Assembly: GCA_017412715.1 (NCBI GenBank)
Contig: JAFPWU010000029.1
Location: forward strand, 1 to 64,000
Direction of reading: 5' to 3'
From: Clostridia bacterium
Lineage (GTDB): Bacteria > Bacillota > Clostridia > Christensenellales > Aristaeellaceae
Length of the DNA stretch: 64,000 nt
Below the pieces are notes generated by a model that worked only from the letters and a program-made list of their open reading frames with translations, ran no database searches and was not told where the DNA came from. The translations under genes were made by a program, and so were the position numbers. Position 1 is the stretch's first letter; every line of letters begins with the position of its first letter. Shown one piece after another: positions 42,705 through 53,776 of this stretch.

Positions 42705-43883
42705 ATGGCCAAGTATATCCTGAAAAGGCTCTTCCAGTCCCTGATTACCGTGCTGCTGGTGGTCAGCGTGGTCTTCATCCTGCTCCGGATGATGCCCTCG
42801 GACTATTTCTTCACCGAGGATGAGCTGATGAAGTTTACGGAGATCCAGAAGAATGCCAAGCTGGAGCGCCTGGGCATCATGGAGATCTGTTCCGAATGCC
42901 ACGGAAACGGAAAGCTGGAAAGCGGGGAAGCCTGCGGGAAATGCCAGGGAGAGGGCTATGTGAACCGAAGCGTTTTTGCCCAGCTGGGGGACTTTTTCTA
43001 CGAGATGGTGGAGATGCGGGTTTACAATGCCAAGGGCAAGGAAGTGAAGTCCATCACCGGCGTACCGCTCTGGACCTATCTGGGCCGGAAGAACGCCGGA
43101 GAATTCCCCTTCGGGGAGGAGCTGAAGGAAGGGTATCAGGCTCGGCCTGTTTTCAACCTGGGCAAGAGTATCCGCCTGGAGAAGGGCCAGTATGTGACGG
43201 ATGTCATTAAAGCAAAGATGGGGGTCTCCATGGAGATCGGCCTCATCTCTCTGGCGATCTCTCTGGTCCTTGGCGTGGTCTTCGGCGTGCTGCAGGCGCA
43301 CTACAAGGGCGGGACCTTTGATCACATCGGGACCGGCTTCACGGTTGTGGTAAACGCGGTTCCCCATCTGGTGATCTATACGATCATCATGATCGCGGGC
43401 AGCAGCTTGTTCGGTCTGCCTATGCGGTATGACGCCACGGCGGCAAATCCCACGCTGACCAAAATCCTGCCGATCGTCTGTCTCTCCGTTGCCTCTACGG
43501 CCGGGTATATGCTTTGGACAAGACGTTATATGGTGGATGAGCTGAACAAGGACTATATCCGTCTGGCGAAGCTGAAGGGGCTCAGTTCCCGGAAGGTAAT
43601 GTTCCGGCATGTGCTGAAGAACGCTTTTGTGCCGCTGGCGCAGTATCTGCCCTATTCCATCCTGCTGACCGTGGGAGGAAGTCTGCTGGTGGAGACCTTC
43701 TTCTCCGTTCCCGGCATGGGGCCCGAACTGACGAAGGCTATCGGCCGGTATGATCTGAACCTGGTCCAGGGTATCGTTTTGCTCTACGCGACTATGGGTA
43801 TCCTGGGCGTATTCCTGGGAGATCTGCTCATGACCGTGATTGATCCCCGGATCAAACTGACAGGGAAGGGAGATGTGCGCTGA
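42705..43883 (+). CDS. DppB-type permease with DnaJ-like CxxCxGxG zinc motifs (system B)
   Basis: A 392-residue permease. TM1 is residues 9-30 (LFQSLITVLLVVSVVFILLRMM). Instead of the normal short external loop, residues 31-165 include CSECHGNG (62-69) and CGKCQGEG (77-84), two copies of the CxxCxGxG motif of the DnaJ zinc domain. The four Cys (62, 65, 77, 80) could bind one zinc. GVPLWTYLGRKNAGEFPFGEELKEG follows before TM2 at about 173. The rest is normal DppB, with the coupling loop LAKLKGLSSRKVMFRHVLKN and C-terminus MTVIDPRIKLTGKGDVR. By membrane topology the cysteines lie outside the cytoplasm. ATG 42705 follows GAGGAGGTTCAGGT. The next gene overlaps its stop (TGATG). Confidence 0.88.
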   Translation: MAKYILKRLFQSLITVLLVVSVVFILLRMMPSDYFFTEDELMKFTEIQKNAKLERLGIMEICSECHGNGKLESGEACGKCQGEGYVNRSVFAQLGDFFYEMVEMRVYNAKGKEVKSITGVPLWTYLGRKNAGEFPFGEELKEGYQARPVFNLGKSIRLEKGQYVTDVIKAKMGVSMEIGLISLAISLVLGVVFGVLQAHYKGGTFDHIGTGFTVVVNAVPHLVIYTIIMIAGSSLFGLPMRYDATAANPTLTKILPIVCLSVASTAGYMLWTRRYMVDELNKDYIRLAKLKGLSSRKVMFRHVLKNAFVPLAQYLPYSILLTVGGSLLVETFFSVPGMGPELTKAIGRYDLNLVQGIVLLYATMGILGVFLGDLLMTVIDPRIKLTGKGDVR

Positions 43884-44935
43884 TGGCAGATAAGAAACGC
43901 GTCAAAACCATTCAGGAACTGGAAGCTCCGGTGGTCAATCTGGAGCCGAACCCGGGGACCATGGAAAAGGATAACAAGAGTGAGCGTCCCATGGGGCGGG
44001 AATATCCCTTCTCCCGGCATACCCTTCCCGAGAAGCAGCTCTTTGAGTTCGCGGAATACAAGGCTCAGGAGGCCGAAAAGATCGGCTACTCCAATTATTC
44101 CTACTGGAAGAGCGTCTGGGCCAATTTCCTGAAAAACAAACCGGCGGTCATTATGTCCGTGGTGTTCATTCTGCTGTTCATCTTTACCTTTGTCGCTTCG
44201 GCCATCGGGAAATACGATATCAATATGGCGCCGGATCCCCTGAACCGAGCGTATATCGAGCCCAACGAGGAATACTGGTTTGGCACCAATGGAATCGGGC
44301 AGGACTACTGGGCCCAGGTCTGGTACGCTACCCGGGCCTCCATCCTGCTGGCGGTTCTGGTATCCCTTGGACAGATTACGGCGGGCGTTATTATCGGGCT
44401 GGTCTGGGGCTATGTCCGGAAACTGGATCGGTTCTTTACTGAGCTGTATAACCTGATTGATAACATTCCCACGATCATCTATATGACCCTGATTGCGCTG
44501 ATGGTGGGAAAATCCATGGTGACTATGGGGGTGACCATGGTCGCCTTCGGCTGGCTGGCCACGGCGAGGAACGTCCGGAATCTGGTTTTTATGTACCGGG
44601 ATCGGGAGTATAATCTTGCTTCCCGCTGCCTGGGCACGGGACTCTGGCGTATCCTGTTCCGGAATATTTTCCCCTATCTTGTGTCCGTGATTATTTTACG
44701 GATGGCCCTGGCCATTCCCAGCACCATCGCCTACGAGACGACCCTGACCTATCTTGGCCTGATGGATATTACCAAGCCCAGCCTGGGCATGCTGCTGTCT
44801 GCGGCGCGGGCGATCTTCCCCCGGGCTTCTTTCACGCTGCTGTTCCCGGCGGTCATCGTTTCGATTATTACCATTACCTTCTACCTGGTGGGCAATGCAT
44901 TTTCTGATGCATGCGATCCCCGGAACCATGTGTAA
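43883..44935 (+). CDS. DppC-type permease with long N-terminal tail (system B)
   Basis: A 350-residue permease. It starts on the A of the previous stop codon (TGATG). About 85 polar residues precede TM1 (AVIMSVVFILLFIFTFVASAIG). The external loop is of normal length and ends in WFGTNGIGQDYWAQVWYATRAS, a variant of the usual FGTDxxGRD motif. The coupling loop is LASRCLGTGLWRILFRNIFPYLV. The C-terminus NAFSDACDPRNHV matches the paralogue at 51112. Coupling loop and length are otherwise typical. Confidence 0.88.
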   Translation: MADKKRVKTIQELEAPVVNLEPNPGTMEKDNKSERPMGREYPFSRHTLPEKQLFEFAEYKAQEAEKIGYSNYSYWKSVWANFLKNKPAVIMSVVFILLFIFTFVASAIGKYDINMAPDPLNRAYIEPNEEYWFGTNGIGQDYWAQVWYATRASILLAVLVSLGQITAGVIIGLVWGYVRKLDRFFTELYNLIDNIPTIIYMTLIALMVGKSMVTMGVTMVAFGWLATARNVRNLVFMYRDREYNLASRCLGTGLWRILFRNIFPYLVSVIILRMALAIPSTIAYETTLTYLGLMDITKPSLGMLLSAARAIFPRASFTLLFPAVIVSIITITFYLVGNAFSDACDPRNHV

Positions 44936-44950
44936 GGAGGAAAATGTGAA

Positions 44951-47044
<2,094 letters not shown>

Positions 47045-47052
47045 TATCAGAA

Positions 47053-47086
47053 GCCCCGGGGGCAGGGTCTCCCGGGGCGCTTTTTT
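47053..47086. terminator. Terminator between system B and the ApbE-like gene
   Basis: GCCCCGGG (47053-47060) pairs with CCCGGGGC (47071-47078), then GCTTTTTT. It ends the Dpp operon; on the minus strand it may also help end the convergent gene. Confidence 0.85.
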
Positions 47087-47094
47087 CTATTTTG

Positions 47095-48246
47095 TTACGG
47101 GGAGGAAGTGGCGTCAAAAAGCATCCGCAGCAGCTGCCAGGAAACGGAAACCGCCGTTTCGCCTGGAGCGATGAGAGCGGTCTGAGGGATGGAAACGGAC
47201 GGCATTCCTGTGCGGACATCGATCCAGGCATGGCGAAGGGTTTCGCCCACAGTGTAGGCGCCATAGCCCTGGTCCCATTTTTCCGAGGCGGAAAAGCGAA
47301 CTGCGGAGGCGGGGGCCGGAGCGGAAAGCGCATGCTCCGGATGAGAATCGTCCGGAATGACGGATAGGGTTTCGCCCGGGCGAAGGCAGCGGGTGAGACC
47401 GGAGCGGCTGTAAAGGACGCCCTGGTCAAAGCCTGCGGCCAGAAGGTCCTCCGCGACGAGATCTATGAGGTACGCATCGTGGAGAAGACCAAGGTCCAGC
47501 ACCGGGGCGGAGAGCTCCAGGGAGGCCATGAGATCCTTCAGCTCCCGGGAGACCTGCAGGCAGGCCGTCATCTGAGAAGCGGCGGCTGACGAAGAAGCCC
47601 CATGAGAAGATGACGCGGGAAGACCTGAGGAGGAATCGTCGGGCTGAGGGAGGACTGAAGCGCCGGAGGAGGCGAAATCGGAGCGGGACAGCGTGAGGGA
47701 TGCCGTTCCCGCTGCCTGAAGGGCTTCGGTGATGGCGCGGAGACGATCCGCTTCCTCCGGATTGTTCAGCGGATCAAAGGGCTCCGGATCCTCCAGATAA
47801 AGCAGGGTGCGCCACTCCCGCAGGAGGGGGCCGGCCAGAAAGGAATAGCCGATGTTCGCAGAGGTTTTTTCCCGGGCGTTCGACAGAACCTCAGCCAGGC
47901 GGTCTGAGATGGGCAGGACTTCGCCTGGGGCGGCGTTCAGGGAGGCGAGGTTGATGATGCCATCGTAGGTCTGATCCGGGTCCAGAAGACGGAAATTGGC
48001 ATACAGAGAGTCGGAATAGACGCGGCTGACCCGCTCCGTCAGATCCCGGATTTCGGCGGAAGAGCCTTCAGCCCAGTATCGCAGGGTCAGTCCGGAACGG
48101 AAGAGAATGTCGCCGTAGGCGTCATCGGTCTCGATGGTCTGATAGCCGCTTTCCCTATGGCCAAGCTGGATGATGCCCCATGTGAAGGAGAATACAGCCA
48201 GGAGGACGAAGCAGAGGAAAAGAATCAGGCGGAAAGGTTTTTTCAT
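47095..48246 (-). CDS. Divergent ApbE-like membrane-anchored protein
   Basis: A 383-residue protein. Residues 5-25 form one TM anchor or signal (FRLILFLCFVLLAVFSFTWGI) with no lipobox. The body has the layout of ApbE FAD:protein FMN transferases: INLASLNAAPGEVLPISDRLAEVLSNAREKT, then NIGYSFLAGPLLREWR, and VLDLGLLHDAYLIDLVAEDLLAAGFDQGVLYS in place of the usual DLGGIAKGYAVD segment. The conserved Lys and several glycines are missing, and a Ser-rich loop of about 30 residues (residues about 205-235) is inserted. Flavin transfer activity is therefore doubtful. ATG 48246 follows CAGGAGGCC. It sits alone between two peptide importers. Confidence 0.55.
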   Translation of the reverse strand: MKKPFRLILFLCFVLLAVFSFTWGIIQLGHRESGYQTIETDDAYGDILFRSGLTLRYWAEGSSAEIRDLTERVSRVYSDSLYANFRLLDPDQTYDGIINLASLNAAPGEVLPISDRLAEVLSNAREKTSANIGYSFLAGPLLREWRTLLYLEDPEPFDPLNNPEEADRLRAITEALQAAGTASLTLSRSDFASSGASVLPQPDDSSSGLPASSSHGASSSAAASQMTACLQVSRELKDLMASLELSAPVLDLGLLHDAYLIDLVAEDLLAAGFDQGVLYSRSGLTRCLRPGETLSVIPDDSHPEHALSAPAPASAVRFSASEKWDQGYGAYTVGETLRHAWIDVRTGMPSVSIPQTALIAPGETAVSVSWQLLRMLFDATSSP

Positions 48247-48274
48247 GAAGGCCTCCTGAAATTGGAACACCTGT

Positions 48275-48308
48275 AAAAAAGCCGGGGGCATGATTAGCGC
48301 CCCCAGGC
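48275..48308 (-). terminator. Terminator of the system C operon (minus strand)
   Basis: Minus strand: GCCTGGGGGC, loop, GCCCCCGGC, then TTTTTT. It lies directly after the DppF stop, ending transcription before the ApbE-like gene. Confidence 0.8.
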
Positions 48309-48326
48309 CTCTTCAGGAAAACATGT

Positions 48327-49280
48327 TTATGAAAGTGTGCTGCCGAAGCGTTTCTTTCTGGCCGCTTCGATTTCGTCCGGGGTGCCGTAAAGCATATGGC
48401 CGTTGCCGAGATCCGTCAGCTGCGGATTCGCGTCGGGACCATATTCTTCGGGCGTGTAGACAAAGAGCTTCTTTTTCTTTTCCAGTATCGGATCAGGGAT
48501 CGGAATGGCGCTCATGAGGGAACGTGTATAGGGATGAAGGGGATAGCGGAAGAGCTCCTCTGTCTCCGCAACTTCCATGATTTTGCCCTTGTAGATCACC
48601 ACGATACGGTCCGAAATGAAACGGACGATCGAGAGATCATGGGCGATGAAGAGGTAGGTGAGGCCCCGCTCCTTCTGGAATTTCTTCAGCAGATTCAGCA
48701 CCTGAGCCCGGATGGATACATCCAGGGCGGAAATGGGCTCATCCGCCACGATCAGTTCCGGCTCCATGACGATGGAGCGGGCCAGGCCCACACGCTGACG
48801 CTGCCCACCGGAGAACTCATGGGGATAACGGGTCAGATGCTCCGGCAGGAGGCCTACATCGTTGATGGCCTGCTCGACCTTGCGCATGCGGTCCCGGTCA
48901 TTCTCAAAGAGATGGAAGTTATACAGTCCTTCGGAGATGATGTATTCGATGGTGGCACGCTCATTCAGAGAGGCGGCGGGGTCCTGGAAGACCATCTGGA
49001 TCTTGCGGATGACCTCCCGGTCCTTCTTGCGGGAAAGCCTGCCGGATATCTTCTCGCCCTTGAAATAGATGGCCCCGTTGGAACAGGGATTGATGCGGAC
49101 GATCGCCCGGCCGATGGTGGTCTTGCCGGAGCCGGATTCGCCTACCAAGGACAGGGTCTCTCCCTTATAAATTTCAAAGCTGACATCGCTGACCGCCTTG
49201 AAGCTTTTTTTGCCCTGCTTGAAGACCACATCCAGATTCTGGACGGAAAGCAGAACTTCGCGATTATCCTGTTGATTCAT
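48327..49280 (-). CDS. DppF-type ATPase (system C)
   Basis: A 317-residue ATPase. Walker [11 protein letters not shown]-loop [11 protein letters not shown], signature FSGGQRQR, Walker [14 protein letters not shown], switch IAHDLS. It closely matches the second half of the fused ATPase at 44951 ([20 protein letters not shown], and the [13 protein letters not shown] C-terminal part), so systems B and C are related. Start ATG 49280 is five bases after the DppD stop. Confidence 0.9.
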   Translation of the reverse strand: MNQQDNREVLLSVQNLDVVFKQGKKSFKAVSDVSFEIYKGETLSLVGESGSGKTTIGRAIVRINPCSNGAIYFKGEKISGRLSRKKDREVIRKIQMVFQDPAASLNERATIEYIISEGLYNFHLFENDRDRMRKVEQAINDVGLLPEHLTRYPHEFSGGQRQRVGLARSIVMEPELIVADEPISALDVSIRAQVLNLLKKFQKERGLTYLFIAHDLSIVRFISDRIVVIYKGKIMEVAETEELFRYPLHPYTRSLMSAIPIPDPILEKKKKLFVYTPEEYGPDANPQLTDLGNGHMLYGTPDEIEAARKKRFGSTLS

Positions 49281-49285
49281 GCGGC

Positions 49286-51097
49286 TTAAACTCCTTCGTC
49301 AGTGTCGGGATCTCCGTAGATCCGGACCATCTTTTCATGCAGATTCTGGATATTGGCAGGGGCTTCCGTCTTCGGCGCCCGGGGATCCAGGAGCCAGGTC
49401 TTGGCATAATGGGTTTCACTGACCTGGAATATCGGCGGTTCCTCCTCCAGATCGATGGCCATGGCGTACTGATTGCGGGGGGCAAAAGCGTCGCCGGTGA
49501 TCTTATTATACAGGGAAGGCGGCGTGCCGGGGATGGAGAACAGATCCGAGCCCTTCTCCGTCAGCTGAGGCAGGGAGGAAAGCAGGGCCCAGGTATAGGG
49601 ATGCTTCGGATCATAGAAGATGTCCTCCACAGTGCCCAGCTCTACCACCTGGCCGGCATAGAGCACGGCCACACGCTCCGCCACGTTGGCCACGACGCCC
49701 AGGTCATGGGTGATGTAGACGGTGGTAAAGCCCAGAGACTGCTGCAGATCCTTGATGAGCTGGAGAATCTGAGCCTGGATGGTTACGTCCAGGGCCGTGG
49801 TGGGCTCGTCGCAGATGAGGATCTTCGGCTGGCAGGAAAGGGCGATGGCGATGACGATGCGCTGACGCATACCGCCGGAATACTGGAAGGGATAATCGTC
49901 AAAGCGCTTTTCCGGATTGGGGATGCCGACCTTGGACATAATATCCAGGGTGCGCTCCCGTGCCTCGGACTGGGAGCACTTCTGATGCTTGAGGATGACC
50001 GTCATGATCTGCTTGCCGATCGGGATGACCGGGTTCAGGCTGGTCATGGGATCCTGGAAGACGGTGGCGATGCGGCAGCCTCGGATCTGCTGCCAGTCCT
50101 TGGTGTAGTTTACATGGGCACAGTCGATGATGGCATAGCCGACGACTTCGTTTTCAGCCTCATTGAGCTCCCAATACTGGACGTAAAAGCAACAGGTCTG
50201 ATATATCCGGTTCAGGACGCCGATATCTCGCAGATCCTCGCCGGCGGTCATGGCATCGCGGAATGCCTTTTTCAGAATCCGCAGGAAGCGGATCTGATCC
50301 CTCATCGGATAGCGACCGATGGACAGGAGCACCTCATAGGCCAGGATTTTGTTCCGTTCAAGGATGGCATCACTGACCCCGTTCGGATTGCCGGGATTCT
50401 CGGGGGTTTCGATTTTCTTCTGGCGGAGGGCCTTCAGCGCCTCCAGGCGCTCGTGAAACCTGACGGCTTCCTGGCTGCCCTGCCAGGAGGCGGAGCGGGT
50501 GCGGAGGATCTCCTCTTTTTTTGCATTCAGCTCCTTCTCCCGGGCGGAGAGTTCTTCCAGCTTCTTCTGGCAGGAGGCAATCTCCTTCTGGTCCTCCGCA
50601 CTGTGGCGGTCCAGGGTCTGGAGATAGTTATTCAGATCCACGATGCCGTCTCGGACTTCCTTCAGATCCGCCGCGTAACGGTTTTCCTCTTCCTCGGTGA
50701 GTCCCTGGTGATGGCGGATGTCCGACTCGAGAGCCAGAATCTGCATCTGTTCGGCAGAGCCGCGCTCCAGGGGAGAGAGACCGTTGAGCATCTTCAGTGC
50801 CCAGGCCCAGGTGCGGCGATTGCGGGACGTGAGCTTGACGCGGGTATCGCTGAGCGCGTCATCGGAGAAGATGATGCTGCCCTCCGGAATGAAACCGTTG
50901 GTCTCCAGCATGCCTGCAAAGGTTTTGGTCAGAACGGACTTGCCCGAACCGGACTCGCCGACGATGGCGAGGGACTCGTGCTCGTAAATATCCAGGGAGA
51001 CATTCCGGATAGCCGTCAGAATACGGCCCCGGACGTTGAACTTGACGGTGACGTCCTTCAGGGAAAGGAGGACTTTTTTGGTTTCGTTGTTTGCCAT
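49286..51097 (-). CDS. DppD-type ATPase with about 235-residue insertion between Walker A and Q-loop (system C)
   Basis: A 603-residue ATPase, against about 330 for normal DppD. Walker A GESGSGKS is at residues 47-54, but the Q-loop [10 protein letters not shown] is at 347-356. The paralogue at 44951 has 8 residues (GKDLTKLT) where this protein has about 240-250. The insert (about 80-335) is charged and helical with likely coiled coil at 165-200 ([23 protein letters not shown] in register) and a second helical part 245-315. Motifs after it are normal: [27 protein letters not shown], and the GDAFAPRN tail. One unbroken frame rules out a frameshift. ATG 51097 follows AAAGGAGGCACCC. Confidence 0.9.
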   Translation of the reverse strand: MANNETKKVLLSLKDVTVKFNVRGRILTAIRNVSLDIYEHESLAIVGESGSGKSVLTKTFAGMLETNGFIPEGSIIFSDDALSDTRVKLTSRNRRTWAWALKMLNGLSPLERGSAEQMQILALESDIRHHQGLTEEEENRYAADLKEVRDGIVDLNNYLQTLDRHSAEDQKEIASCQKKLEELSAREKELNAKKEEILRTRSASWQGSQEAVRFHERLEALKALRQKKIETPENPGNPNGVSDAILERNKILAYEVLLSIGRYPMRDQIRFLRILKKAFRDAMTAGEDLRDIGVLNRIYQTCCFYVQYWELNEAENEVVGYAIIDCAHVNYTKDWQQIRGCRIATVFQDPMTSLNPVIPIGKQIMTVILKHQKCSQSEARERTLDIMSKVGIPNPEKRFDDYPFQYSGGMRQRIVIAIALSCQPKILICDEPTTALDVTIQAQILQLIKDLQQSLGFTTVYITHDLGVVANVAERVAVLYAGQVVELGTVEDIFYDPKHPYTWALLSSLPQLTEKGSDLFSIPGTPPSLYNKITGDAFAPRNQYAMAIDLEEEPPIFQVSETHYAKTWLLDPRAPKTEAPANIQNLHEKMVRIYGDPDTDEGV

Positions 51098-51111
51098 TAG
51101 GGTGCCTCCTT

Positions 51112-52053
51112 TCACATATGCGTTCTGGGATCGCTGGCATCCGCCAGGTTCTGGCCCAGAACGTAGAGAATAATCGTGATGGCTGCGGCAATGATAACCG
51201 GCGGCCAGAACTCCCAGGGGTAGGTGAGGAAAGCGGACTGAGCCTCCTGAATCATGCGGCCCAGGGAGGGCACGTTGGCTGAGAGACCGATGCCGATATA
51301 GGACAGGAAGACTTCCATGCTGATGTAGCTGGGGAGCTCGGTGGCCAGCAGGGTCACGATGACGCTGGTGAGGAAAGGAAGGATATTCTTCGAAATCATG
51401 CGGGGAATGGGCGTGCCCAGACAGCGGGAAGCCAGGGAGTATTCCCGGTCCCGGATGATCAGCACCTGGGTGCGGAAGAAATAGGCGATGCCCAGCCAGC
51501 CGGTAACCGTAAGGGCAAAAACAAAGGACCAGAAGCCGGATCCGATGATATATACCAGAACGGAAATCAGCAGGATATAGGGCACGTTTGCGATGATGTT
51601 ATAGATGACCAGCATGACCTGATCAAAACGCTTGCTGTAGCCCCAGACGGCGCCGAGAATAATGCCGATGGTCATATTGATGGCCGCGCAGATGACAGCC
51701 AGAATCAGACTGGTGCGGGCGGAAGCCCAGATTCCGGCAAAGATGCTGTTGCCCTGGCCGCCGGAGCCCAGAAGCCATTTGAAGGAGAAGCCGCCGAAAT
51801 AGGACATGGCCGCGGCCGGATTCAGATTGTAGGTCTTGGCGTCAGTCACGTTCTCATAGGGAGCGTAGGGAATCAGGGCCGGGATGATGAAGCTGCAGGC
51901 GATGAGAAGCACAAAGAAAACGATCAGGAAAATGTTGACCTTCTTGCGGAAAAAGACCCGGAAAACGCTTGCCCAGTAGGAATACCGGGGAGCGGTGATC
52001 TTCTCCGCCTGGATGGTGTTGATATCAATAAAGCGGAAGGAATCATTGCTCAT
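51112..52053 (-). CDS. DppC-type permease (system C)
   Basis: A 313-residue permease of standard length. TM1 near residue 38 (FLIVFFVLLIACSFIIPALIPYAPY). The loop includes SYFGGFSFKWLLGSGGQGNSIFAGIWASARTS, where the usual FGTDxxGRD motif reads LGSGGQGNSIF. The coupling loop is LASRCLGTPIPRMISKNILPFL. Its C-terminus NLADASDPRTHM resembles system B DppC. It overlaps the DppB stop by ATGA. Confidence 0.88.
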   Translation of the reverse strand: MSNDSFRFIDINTIQAEKITAPRYSYWASVFRVFFRKKVNIFLIVFFVLLIACSFIIPALIPYAPYENVTDAKTYNLNPAAAMSYFGGFSFKWLLGSGGQGNSIFAGIWASARTSLILAVICAAINMTIGIILGAVWGYSKRFDQVMLVIYNIIANVPYILLISVLVYIIGSGFWSFVFALTVTGWLGIAYFFRTQVLIIRDREYSLASRCLGTPIPRMISKNILPFLTSVIVTLLATELPSYISMEVFLSYIGIGLSANVPSLGRMIQEAQSAFLTYPWEFWPPVIIAAAITIILYVLGQNLADASDPRTHM

Positions 52054-53636
52054 CAGCGTCCACCTCCTTTGCTGGATGTCAGCGAGATGCGGGGGTCATA
52101 CTTGGACAGCAGCACATCGCCCAGAATGATTGAAATAATGGAGAGGGTTGTGTAGAACACGGTACAGGCCACGATGATGCCGTTATCATGGCTGTTCAGG
52201 GCGCGGGTCAGCAGGTTGCCGACGCCGGGCACGGCATAAACGCTCTCGGTGATGATGGCGCCGGTGAGGCAGCCAAGGATGTTGGCGGGAATCCCGTGAA
52301 CCAGATAAATCATGGCGTTGGGGGAAATATGCTTGCGATAGATCTCCCGTTCGCTCAGTCCCTCAGCCCTGGCGAATTTGACATAATCGCTGTTCATCTG
52401 GTCAATCATATAGCGGCGCATCCACTTCATGAGGCTGCCGATGGAGGGCAGGGACAGGGAAATGGTGGGCAGCACGTAGGCCAGCACCCTTACCTGGGCG
52501 TTGGCAAACTTATAGGGCAGGTTGAAGAGGGATGTACCGATGGTGGCAAAGAGGAAGATATAGGCCAGGGAGGGCACGGCCATGATGAAAATGATGTAGC
52601 CGTTGCCGATCTTGTCCAGCCAGCCGTCCTTATACCGCGCCATGGCGATGCCCAGAGGCAGGCCGAGGAGGTAGGCGATGATCGTGGCGATGAGGCCGAT
52701 GACGAAGGAGTTCTCCAGCATGGAGAGGCCGCCGTACTGATAGCTGTAGGAGGTGTACTGGTCAGGAAACTGCTTCATTTCCGTGGCAGTGCGGGGATTG
52801 TAATTATATGTCAGGGAGTGGAAGTCGATGGCCGTGTCAATGTATTCATCCGTGCCAAGCATGGCGGGATACTGACTGCGGCTTTTCACCTGATCCCCGA
52901 CGGGGCGGGTGATGACCTCAGTTATTTCCTGCCCGCGGTAGCGGGTATAGGAGGTGCCCAGATTCAGATGAAGAAAATTCTGGTGAATGAAGGGAAACCT
53001 GCCGTTAAAATACAGAAGATATTTATGGGTGGTGCCTGAACCCGTGACGGCGAAAAGCCCGCTGTAAGGGTCATGCTCCACACGGATATAACGGTCCGTC
53101 AGCGCGGGATCGGTGACGTCCCCGGTGGTTTCGATGGTAAAGAGATGGGATACATAATCCCACAGGCGGGCGAAAACGCTGCGCTCCCGAACAGCCAGCA
53201 GGTAGGCGTTTCCGCCGGTTTTCACCTTGCCGGACTTGGAGCGGGCGGGGGCAATATAGGTCTGTTTGAAGCCCTTCGCCTCGTTTTCGGCGATATATTC
53301 CTGAACGGAAGCGTTCTCCAGGTAGGTATTCTCATTCTGGATAGCTTCCTTGTCGGCTTTGAAGTCCTCGTTTTTCGTGTATTCGCTGCCATACAGGGGC
53401 TCGTATTTATTCTTCAGAAAGGCGGAATAATCCGTAAAATCCAGATATCCGTACTTTGAATACATGGTATATTCGTATACCAGCCGGTCATTGTTGCTCT
53501 TTTTATTCCATGTATCATCCATCTGGAAAATCACGTTGCGGTTGATCAGGGTGTAAACCAGCAGCATGACCGTGGCGATGACCACGAGGAGGGAAAAGAT
53601 GGAGAACAGGATCCGCTTTCCCATGTATCTTTTCAT
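52053..53636 (-). CDS. DppB-type permease with about 200 extra external residues (system C)
   Basis: A 527-residue permease, against about 310 normally. TM1 at residues 8-32 (ILFSIFSLLVVIATVMLLVYTLI). Residues about 35-305 lie outside before TM2 (FVIGLIATIIAYLLGLPLGIAM). The insert has several aromatic stretches (YEYTMYSKYGYLDFTDYSAFLKNKY, FARLWDYVSHLF, YSGLFAVTGSGTTHKYLLYFNGRF) and then HLNLGTSYT, which is the normal GDLGxSY motif displaced. So one block is inserted inside the first external loop. The rest is typical: FARAEGLSEREIYRKHISPN and LSKYDPRISL. ATG 53636 with TTCATAAAA-type context; ribosome site is weak. Confidence 0.85.
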   Translation of the reverse strand: MKRYMGKRILFSIFSLLVVIATVMLLVYTLINRNVIFQMDDTWNKKSNNDRLVYEYTMYSKYGYLDFTDYSAFLKNKYEPLYGSEYTKNEDFKADKEAIQNENTYLENASVQEYIAENEAKGFKQTYIAPARSKSGKVKTGGNAYLLAVRERSVFARLWDYVSHLFTIETTGDVTDPALTDRYIRVEHDPYSGLFAVTGSGTTHKYLLYFNGRFPFIHQNFLHLNLGTSYTRYRGQEITEVITRPVGDQVKSRSQYPAMLGTDEYIDTAIDFHSLTYNYNPRTATEMKQFPDQYTSYSYQYGGLSMLENSFVIGLIATIIAYLLGLPLGIAMARYKDGWLDKIGNGYIIFIMAVPSLAYIFLFATIGTSLFNLPYKFANAQVRVLAYVLPTISLSLPSIGSLMKWMRRYMIDQMNSDYVKFARAEGLSEREIYRKHISPNAMIYLVHGIPANILGCLTGAIITESVYAVPGVGNLLTRALNSHDNGIIVACTVFYTTLSIISIILGDVLLSKYDPRISLTSSKGGGR

Positions 53637-53729
53637 GAATGCACCAACTTACTCACTTATTTGGGGCCGGCCGCGACCGCGGATCGGGCGGCGGGCGGGG
53701 GGAGAAACCGCTTTGTCGTAAACTGGAAC

Positions 53730-53759
53730 GCGGGGAAGCGGCGCAGGCCGCTTCCCCGC
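53730..53759 (-). other. 13-bp perfect hairpin after binding-protein gene (system C)
   Basis: GCGGGGAAGCGGC (53730-53742) pairs with 53747-53759 around GCAG. No T-run on the minus strand, so it probably protects the upstream binding-protein message and lets transcription run on into the permease genes. Confidence 0.6.
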
Positions 53760-53776
53760 TGAGATTCCATGGGAAA

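Noticed and set aside
49286..51097. Frameshift or gene fusion error explaining the large ATPase
   Set aside because: All ATPase motifs lie in one frame before and after the insert, and the codon pattern is continuous.
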